From Pseudomonas oryzihabitans NBRC 102199 (GTDB taxonomy: Bacteria > Pseudomonadota > Gammaproteobacteria > Pseudomonadales > Pseudomonadaceae): 64,000 nucleotides of DNA. Shown here in pieces: positions 58,949-64,000 of the stretch (positions are counted from its first letter, which is position 1; the number at the start of each line of letters is the position of its first letter). The notes under the pieces are model-generated. The model had not been told where the DNA came from. It ran no database searches and was given only the letters and a program-made list of their open reading frames with translations. The stretch covers positions 186,001 through 250,000 of the forward strand of contig NZ_BBIT01000002.1 in NCBI RefSeq assembly GCF_000730625.1, read 5' to 3'. The position numbers were made by a program, and so were the translations under genes.

Positions 58949-59470
58949 CTTCACTCCCTATTTTTCGGTGCGGTCAGTGGCTTGTTCCTTACGACGTCGA
59001 GCCGAGAGTAAGGCGATGAAATTTTTTATTCAATAGTCTTTTTTGATGAATATTTTGCTCCAAAATTGTGCGAAGTAGCTCGATGAATGCTCTGCTGTAG
59101 GGGCTTTGCGCGGGTTTTTCTGGCTGCATTTTCAGTCGATGGCCGGCGCTAGACACCTCCAGCGGCCGGTCGCACGCATGCCCGAAAATGAGTCACGCGA
59201 CCTTTGGCTAGACGCTCGGCCCGGCAGCTCTCTTGCTGTCAGCGGACGAATGACAGCCTCCTCTGCAGCAGTGCGGCCGGATCGTGGGCGACTGGCCTTG
59301 GGCTAGCTCTGGCTACGGGCGTGTCTGGTCCCTGGATACTTCCTCAGGACAAGCACCGCCGGCAGCCCGCTACGGGCTCAGGCCGGTTTGGAACGGCGCG
59401 AATTTCCCCTATGTCCTTGTTGCGACTACAGTTGTCTGACTAATCCAACAATGCCAACAAGGAAAGCCCG
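58949..59470. other. Divergent promoter region, ABC operon / M20 enzyme
   Basis: This 522-base gap includes the most A/T-rich stretch of the window (about 59010-59070, runs such as ATTTTTTATT). It lies between the binding-protein gene and the exported M20 enzyme, so it should hold both promoters. A TGAA-N8-TTCA dyad is listed separately. No gene seen. Confidence 0.5.
59017..59032. promoter_or_regulatory. A/T-rich inverted repeat TGAA-N8-TTCA (possible RpiR site)
   Basis: The arms TGAA and TTCA flank ATTTTTTA, about 70 bases upstream of the binding-protein start. RpiR-family operators are often short A/T-cored inverted repeats, and the operon encodes an RpiR regulator, so this is a candidate site. 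Arms of four bases are short, so chance is possible. Confidence 0.35.
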
Positions 59471-60703
59471 ATGTCCGCTCCGTTCTTCCGCACCACCCTC
59501 GCTGCCGTTCTCGCCTGCTGTATCGCCCTGCCCGCCAGTGCCGCGCTCGATGCGCGCATCCAGACCGCTGCGGAGCAGGCCAAGGCGCCGACGCTCAAGC
59601 TGCTGGAACAACTGGTCAACATCGACTCGGGTTCCGGCTACGAGCCCGGCCTGAGCGAGGTGGGCAAGCTGGTCAGCGCGGAATTGAAGACACTCGGCGC
59701 CACGCTGCAACAGGTGCCCAATACCGCGCCGGACAAGAGCCAGCACCTGGTGGCCACGCTCAAGGGCAGCGGCAAGGCGAAGATTCTCCTGCTGGCGCAC
59801 ATGGACACGGTGTTCAAGGAAGGCACCGCCAAGGCCCGGCCGTATCGCACCGATGAAAAACGCGCCTATGGTCCGGGCGTGTCCGACGACAAGGGCGGCA
59901 TCGTGGTCGCCCTGGCGGCGCTGGAGATCCTCAAGCAGCTCGACTTCAAGGACTACGGGCAGATCACCCTGTTGCTGGACGCCAGCGAGGAAACCGGCTC
60001 CCAGGCCGCCACCGAGCTGATCGCCAGCACCGCCAAGCAGCACGACGTGACGCTGAATCTGGAGCCCGGTCGACCGGCCGATGGCCTGGTGGTGTGGCGC
60101 AAGGGCAGCGCCACCGCCGTGGTGGAGGTCAAGGGCAAGTCGTCCCACGCCGGCGTCTCGCCGGAGCTGGGGCGCAACGCCGCCACCGAGGTGGCGCACC
60201 AGGTGCTGCAACTGGGCAACCTGGGCGATGCGGAAAAGAAGACCTCGGTCAACTTCACCGTGATCGAGGCGGGCGAGCGGATCAACGTGATTCCCGATCA
60301 TGCCGTGGCCAAGGCCGACGTCCGCGCCGCGCTGCCCGAAGAATTCGACCGGGTGGAAAAGGACCTGGCGCGCATCGCCGCCAACAAGCAGATCCCCGAT
60401 GCCGAGGTGACCACGCGGCTGGAGCGTGGCCTGCCGCCGATGCCGCAGACGGCGGCGAGCGATCGGCTGCTGGCCATGGCCCAGGGCATCTATGGCGAGC
60501 TGGGCCGCAAGCTGACCGTCGAAGGCAGCGGTGGCGCCGCGGATGCCAGCATCGCCGCCGGTGCCGGCGTGCCCACCCTGGACGGCTTCGGCATCGTCGG
60601 CGGCAAGCTGCATACCCCCGAGGAGTACGTCGAACTGGACAGCGTGGCGCCGCGTATCTATCTGCTCACGCGCATGCTGGTGGAGCTGTCCAAGGGGCAG
60701 TGA
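59471..60703 (+). CDS. Exported M20 peptidase, glutamate carboxypeptidase-like
   Basis: The 410-residue zinc enzyme has a signal peptide (MSAPFFRTTLAAVLACCIALPASA). Metal and catalytic motifs are LLLAHMDTVFKEG (His/Asp), YGPGVSDDKGGIVVAL (bridging Asp), DASEETGSQAA (Glu general base), LEPGRPADG, and GGKLHTPEEYVEL (His). This is the layout of carboxypeptidase G2, which removes C-terminal glutamate from folates, and related N-acyl amino acid hydrolases. It is exported, so could release amino acids for uptake by the divergent ABC system. Confidence 0.9.
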   Translation: MSAPFFRTTLAAVLACCIALPASAALDARIQTAAEQAKAPTLKLLEQLVNIDSGSGYEPGLSEVGKLVSAELKTLGATLQQVPNTAPDKSQHLVATLKGSGKAKILLLAHMDTVFKEGTAKARPYRTDEKRAYGPGVSDDKGGIVVALAALEILKQLDFKDYGQITLLLDASEETGSQAATELIASTAKQHDVTLNLEPGRPADGLVVWRKGSATAVVEVKGKSSHAGVSPELGRNAATEVAHQVLQLGNLGDAEKKTSVNFTVIEAGERINVIPDHAVAKADVRAALPEEFDRVEKDLARIAANKQIPDAEVTTRLERGLPPMPQTAASDRLLAMAQGIYGELGRKLTVEGSGGAADASIAAGAGVPTLDGFGIVGGKLHTPEEYVELDSVAPRIYLLTRMLVELSKGQ

Positions 60704-60710
60704 CGGCCTG

Positions 60711-60732
60711 GGCCCCCTGATGCATGGGGGCC
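60711..60732. terminator. Hairpin between the M20 and endonuclease genes
   Basis: A seven-bp stem (GGCCCCC / GGGGGCC) has the loop TGATGCAT, itself a palindrome, eight bases after the M20 stop. It probably serves both convergent transcripts. No clear T-run. Confidence 0.5.
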
Positions 60733-60751
60733 AGCGCCCAGCGGCCAGCGA

Positions 60752-61723
60752 TCAGGGCGCGCAATTGCCCGCCTTGGTGAAGCCGGCCGCCTTCGCTTCG
60801 GCTTCCGAGGCGAACGTGACCTGGTTCTTCGGCGACACCTGGGCGTAGCTCGGGCAGCCTTGCGGCAGGTGATAGACGTGGCTGTTGCGGTTGCCGATGA
60901 TCGCGCCCTGGCTGGCAGCGGCAGGGCTATCGGTCTTGGCCGGTGCCTTCGGCGCCGATTTCGGTCCGGGCAGCGGGCTGACGATGCCGTCGCCGACCGG
61001 CTGGTAGCCCAGCGTCCAGTGCCGCTCGCCGGACACGAAGGGATTGCCGTAGCCCATCACCGCGGCGATGCGTCTGTCCCGTTCGCGCTCCCAGGCGGTG
61101 ACCGGCTGCTGCTTGTCCCAGGCCATGAGCAGTTGCTGCTGCTGGCGCGACATGTTCAGGCCGTAGCGATCGAACATGTAGAAGGTGACCCGGGCGACCA
61201 GTCCCTTGACCTCGTCGCGCGGTTCGGCGGCGCGTTCCTGGAAGTCGATCCTGGTCGTGCAGCGGCCATATTGGGGCTGCACGCCCTGGGCCATGCCGTA
61301 GTTGAAATTGGCCCGGTCCCCATTCACCTCGCCCACGGCGGGGTAGAGGTTGAAGAGGTCGGCCTCCATGGCCCGGAACACCGGGTCATCCGCCACGCAG
61401 TGTTCGCGGCCGCCGTTCTGCCAGCACTGGCGCTGATGACCAAAGGTCCAGGCCGGCACGATGTGCTCCCATTCGGTGCGCTCCCCACGGGTTTCCTGCT
61501 TGCGTGCCTGGAAGCCGCAGGAGGCGGCATCGACGCGCCCCCCGGACTTGCCGACCCACTCCCATTGGCAGCCGCAATAGAGGTCGCCCTGGGCGCTGGT
61601 GTTCTGGTCGAAATAGACTTTTTGTTTGGCGATTACCTTGGCTTCGACAAAGGTATCGGGCGCAGCGGCGAACGCGGAGGAGGCCAGCAGCGTGGCCAGG
61701 AGAAGCGAGAGCAGAGGACGCAT
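60752..61723 (-). CDS. Exported endonuclease I with C-terminal Ada-type zinc-like module
   Basis: The 323-residue protein has a signal peptide ([19 protein letters not shown]). The EndA nuclease core shows [16 protein letters not shown] (catalytic His) and [23 protein letters not shown] Pro/Ala-rich linker (residues 255-280) leads to a C-terminal module [17 protein letters not shown], then [22 protein letters not shown]. This motif resembles the Ada metal-binding domain found on secreted nucleases. It should degrade extracellular DNA in the periplasm or outside. ATG follows a short promoter. Confidence 0.9.
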   Translation of the reverse strand: MRPLLSLLLATLLASSAFAAAPDTFVEAKVIAKQKVYFDQNTSAQGDLYCGCQWEWVGKSGGRVDAASCGFQARKQETRGERTEWEHIVPAWTFGHQRQCWQNGGREHCVADDPVFRAMEADLFNLYPAVGEVNGDRANFNYGMAQGVQPQYGRCTTRIDFQERAAEPRDEVKGLVARVTFYMFDRYGLNMSRQQQQLLMAWDKQQPVTAWERERDRRIAAVMGYGNPFVSGERHWTLGYQPVGDGIVSPLPGPKSAPKAPAKTDSPAAASQGAIIGNRNSHVYHLPQGCPSYAQVSPKNQVTFASEAEAKAAGFTKAGNCAP

Positions 61724-61878
61724 GTATCTTCACGGCTTATTTAGGGCGCCGAATTGTATAGCTTTTGCCGGGCTGATGGCGGGTGCAAAGGTTGGGGGGA
61801 GTCAAGGAAGCGCTCTAGCCCGAGGGGGCGGGAAACACCGCGGTGGAACGCATATTCAGCAACAATGAGATTCGCTAC

Positions 61879-61895
61879 GATTTGTGAACCAAATC
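61879..61895. promoter_or_regulatory. Hairpin in the leader of the small coiled-coil gene
   Basis: GATTTG-TGAAC-CAAATC forms a perfect six-bp stem about 50 bases before the small gene. It lies within a wider GAGATT...AATCTC dyad and could be an operator. Confidence 0.35.
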
Positions 61896-61944
61896 TCAAA
61901 AACTTGTCTGATGACGCAGTCTGCACATCTGTCCGGAGTTTTTT

Positions 61945-62142
61945 ATGAATGGCCCCAACCCCTGCTGTGATCTGGGTATGAGCACCTCGTTGCTGGAGCA
62001 GGAGCTGGCCGAGCGCAAGACGCGTCTGGCCCATGCCCAGGCCCAGGCCGATGCCCAGCGCCAGTTCCTATCCTATGCGGACGAGCACGCCTGCATCGCC
62101 GTGCTGGAGCGGGCGCTGGCCAAGGCCTATCGGTTTTTCTAG
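61945..62142 (+). CDS. Small coiled-coil-like protein, unknown
   Basis: The 65-residue protein has GGAG six bases before its ATG. After a short N-terminal CCDLGM segment it is almost all helix with heptad-like LLEQELAERKTRLAHAQAQ and DEHACIAVLERALAKAY. It may form a small oligomer. No family recognised and no signal peptide. It is divergent from the endonuclease gene. Confidence 0.55.
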   Translation: MNGPNPCCDLGMSTSLLEQELAERKTRLAHAQAQADAQRQFLSYADEHACIAVLERALAKAYRFF

Positions 62143-62187
62143 TGTCTGGCTGCCGGCGCCTGGCGTGAGGCGCCCGGAGTCCGGCTA

Positions 62188-62215
62188 AGGGAGGCGCCTA
62201 TTCAGGCGCTCCTTC
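62188..62215. terminator. Imperfect hairpin after the small coiled-coil gene
   Basis: AGGGAGGCGCC and GGCGCTCCTT pair imperfectly around TATTCA. It lies between two convergent genes. Confidence 0.35.
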
Positions 62216-62236
62216 GGCACTGAGTCGACTAGCGCC

Positions 62237-62491
62237 TCAATTCTGGTTGTAGCAGCCGTTGCCGAACACCTGGTAATCCAGCTCATGTTCCCGGCCAGCG
62301 TGATCCAGATAGTCGAGGCGGGCCGTGACGATCCCGCATTGGGCGCTCAGGTCGGTCTGGCTGACCACCCGGTCGACGTCGAGGGGAACGAAGAAGCCGG
62401 GCTGGTCGTGGATCAGGGCGGGATGGTCGGGAGCGGCCAGGGCGGAGCCGGTGGCGAGCAGACCGAAGAGACCGAGCAGCAGTGCTTTCAT
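62237..62491 (-). CDS. Exported DUF2790 protein
   Basis: The 84-residue protein has a signal peptide (MKALLLGLFGLLATGSALAA). The mature part has VPLDVDRVVSQTDLSAQCGIVTARLDYLDHAGREHELDYQVFGNGCYNQ, with two cysteines that are conserved in DUF2790 and would form a disulfide. Common small periplasmic family of Pseudomonas, sometimes induced by copper or stress, with no defined function. Confidence 0.8.
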   Translation of the reverse strand: MKALLLGLFGLLATGSALAAPDHPALIHDQPGFFVPLDVDRVVSQTDLSAQCGIVTARLDYLDHAGREHELDYQVFGNGCYNQN

Positions 62492-62656
62492 GATGAGTCC
62501 TCTTGAGTGGGGTAGCTATTCGCTGACCGGGCCACTCTAGGGGGACAGGAGGGACGTCAGCCTGACCGGCGCATGACAAATCGGTCATGGAGGTTTTCGT
62601 CTGGTCGCGCAGAAGGACGAGAGATCCGCGCGGACCTCTTACCAGGCGCCCAACGC

Positions 62657-63835
62657 TCAGACCGAGCAGTCCAGCGTCTTGCCCGGCACCCGGCGCCGCC
62701 CGCAGGACAGCATGACGATCACCAGGACGCAGCCGATGAGGATGGCCCCTGAGGACAGCACGAAAAGGCTGCGCCGGTCGTTACCTTCGATGATCAGGCT
62801 CAGCAGGGTCGGCGCCGCGGCGGCCGAGGCGACCTGCACCACGCCGACCAGCTTGGTCAGGCGACCGCTCGGATCGTGGGTTACGACCGACGACATGTAG
62901 TAGGACAGCGCCAGGTTCCAGCCGAAGTTCATCAGGAACACCGCGATCATCAGGTCCGAGGCCGTGTGGATGCGCGTGGCCAGCAGGTAGATGGCGCCGA
63001 GCACGGCCAGGGAGCCGGTGAGGATCATCGGCACCCGGCCGAGGTGCCGCCCGGCCAGGCTCGGCAGCGCCGCACCGGGCAGGCCGCCGAGCAGGCCAAG
63101 GCTGATCGCCCAGCCGATATCGACCGGTGCCACCCCGGCGTCGCTGGCGATGCCCTCGACGAAGCCCCACAGCGAATAGATCGACAGCTGCAGGAACAGC
63201 ATGCCGAGCAGCGAGCAGACGCCGATCACCGTCAGGCCGGAGCGTAGCGACGCCTGGGAGACGGATCGTGTTTCCGGGCTGTGCCTGGCCGGCAGGCAGA
63301 GGCTCAGCAGGCAGACCAGGGCGAACCAGGCTGCCAGGTAGTAGATCGCCCCGGCGAAACCCTGCCACTGGGCGATCATCGGCATGATCACCGCGCTGCT
63401 GGCGAACAGGGCGGTCTGCACGAACAGCAGGATGCCGAAGGACCTGTCCTGGCCCGGCATGCTGCCCAGCCAGTAGATGGCGTAGGAGTAGAGCACACCC
63501 GAGCAGAGACCCGAGAGACCGCGCAAGGCCAGCAGCGGATCGAGCGTGGTGACGCTGGCGGTCGCGGTGTTGGCGAACAGCAGGAGCAGGGCGGTGCCCA
63601 GGGCCAGGGTGCGCGGACCGAGGAAGCGGATCATCGGCAGGTACAGCAGCGTCCCGACGATGGAGCCGCACATCTCCACGGACAGGGTCCAGCTCTGCTG
63701 CGCCAGGCTCAGGCCGAGGCGTTCGGTCAGCAGTCCGATAAAGATCGGCTGCACACCGATGACGAGGATCGAGGCGGCGGCGATGGCGATGCACGCGGCG
63801 CGTACCAGGGTTTGATGGGCGATGGTCATGGTCAT
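62657..63835 (-). CDS. MFS transporter
   Basis: The 392-residue protein has about twelve hydrophobic helices and MFS-like loops (LTERLGLSLAQQSWTLSVEM and LGPRTLALGTALLLLF after the second helix). The final helix is followed by the basic tail CGRRRVPGKTL. Cannot be placed in a substrate subfamily from sequence; the nearby gene at the right edge may be its partner. Two adjacent starts (ATGACCATGACC) are possible; the second has better spacing from an AGG. Confidence 0.82.
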   Translation of the reverse strand: MTMTIAHQTLVRAACIAIAAASILVIGVQPIFIGLLTERLGLSLAQQSWTLSVEMCGSIVGTLLYLPMIRFLGPRTLALGTALLLLFANTATASVTTLDPLLALRGLSGLCSGVLYSYAIYWLGSMPGQDRSFGILLFVQTALFASSAVIMPMIAQWQGFAGAIYYLAAWFALVCLLSLCLPARHSPETRSVSQASLRSGLTVIGVCSLLGMLFLQLSIYSLWGFVEGIASDAGVAPVDIGWAISLGLLGGLPGAALPSLAGRHLGRVPMILTGSLAVLGAIYLLATRIHTASDLMIAVFLMNFGWNLALSYYMSSVVTHDPSGRLTKLVGVVQVASAAAAPTLLSLIIEGNDRRSLFVLSSGAILIGCVLVIVMLSCGRRRVPGKTLDCSV

Positions 63836-63906
63836 TTACCTGCCGGCTCGGCCACGGCGGGGCCTGCCGCTTCAGTAGAAAGCCGTGCTGCGAGAAGGGT
63901 GGGCGG

Positions 63907-64000
63907 TCAGGTGAGGCGATAGCAATGGATGGCGACCCGGTCGGCGGCGGGATAGCCCACCTTGCCGATCATCACGCTACGGGTCAGCCAGTCGAGTCTG
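63907..64000 (-). CDS. C-terminal end of an unidentified protein (partial)
   Basis: A reading frame enters from the right edge and ends DRVAIHCYRLT, preceded by LDWLTRSVMIGKVGYPAA. The rest lies outside the window. The codon usage and lack of stops over 31 codons support a real gene. It precedes the MFS gene by 71 bases in the same direction, so may be in one operon. Family not recognised. Confidence 0.55.
   Translation of the reverse strand, partial: RLDWLTRSVMIGKVGYPAADRVAIHCYRLT

Noticed and set aside
59106-59306. Small plus-strand open frame in the ABC/M20 divergent region
   Set aside because: Mixed composition, no ribosome site, and it lies within the promoter region of two divergent genes.

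Overview
The window is a contiguous, gene-dense piece of a high-GC gammaproteobacterial chromosome, almost certainly from a Pseudomonas. Evidence includes the gene order nudJ-mnmA-hflD-purB with a monomeric NADP isocitrate dehydrogenase next to it, the ABC transporter/ppiA/LysR block, the DUF1652 and DUF2790 families, a XenA-type ene-reductase and many Anr/Lrp/RpiR-style regulators. The P. oryzihabitans / P. psychrotolerans group is a guess only. No tRNA, rRNA, insertion sequence, prophage, CRISPR array or obvious integrated element was seen, so this is core and metabolic accessory chromosome.

Layout. 1-2.45 kb: a three-gene leftward unit of a ribosomal-protein hydroxylase (roxA/ycfD), a DUF7931-like protein and a secretin-N-like exported protein that runs off the left edge. 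2.5-8.5 kb: leftward housekeeping genes purB, hflD, mnmA, nudJ and idh. 8.9-16.7 kb: small membrane proteins, a PiT phosphate transporter, queD, a DUF1652 protein, an ABC exporter, ppiA, a LysR regulator and a DUF3060 protein. 16.8-18.6 kb: two overlapping DMT permeases, the second RarD.

18.6-32.5 kb is mainly purine catabolism. One side holds puuE-uraD-alc-allA with hiuH divergent (urate product to ureidoglycolate, glyoxylate and urea). The other holds xdhA-xdhB-xdhC-guaD (guanine to xanthine to urate). Between them sit a GDSL esterase, an ArsR/XenA divergent pair and a Tat-exported aminotransferase. No urate oxidase lies in the window. Two TGTATACA palindromes sit in the hiuH/puuE divergent promoter.

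32.7-44.2 kb: signalling and respiration. There is a CHASE4-like/PAS/GGDEF/EAL protein, a LysE exporter, two tandem paralogous NIT-domain chemoreceptors and a complete cydP-cydA-cydB-cydX-ybgE cytochrome bd operon behind an Anr-type site. CydX (38 aa) and CydP (47 aa) are very small genes.

44.4-53.5 kb: a small secreted protein, an M19-like dipeptidase, a BaiN/YhiN flavoprotein, an Lrp regulator divergent from a DMT permease, a hybrid histidine kinase, a dienelactone-hydrolase-like exported enzyme and a YdcZ-type permease.

53.6-60.7 kb: the most intriguing region. A six-gene leftward operon (amino-acid ABC binding protein, permease and ATPase, a class V aminotransferase-fold enzyme, an RpiR/SIS regulator and a second PuuE-like deacetylase) is divergent from an exported glutamate-carboxypeptidase-like M20 enzyme. 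It looks like an uptake and catabolic system for an unidentified amino-acid-like or amide compound. 60.7-64 kb: an exported endonuclease I with a C-terminal zinc-type module, two small proteins, an MFS transporter and the end of an unidentified gene.
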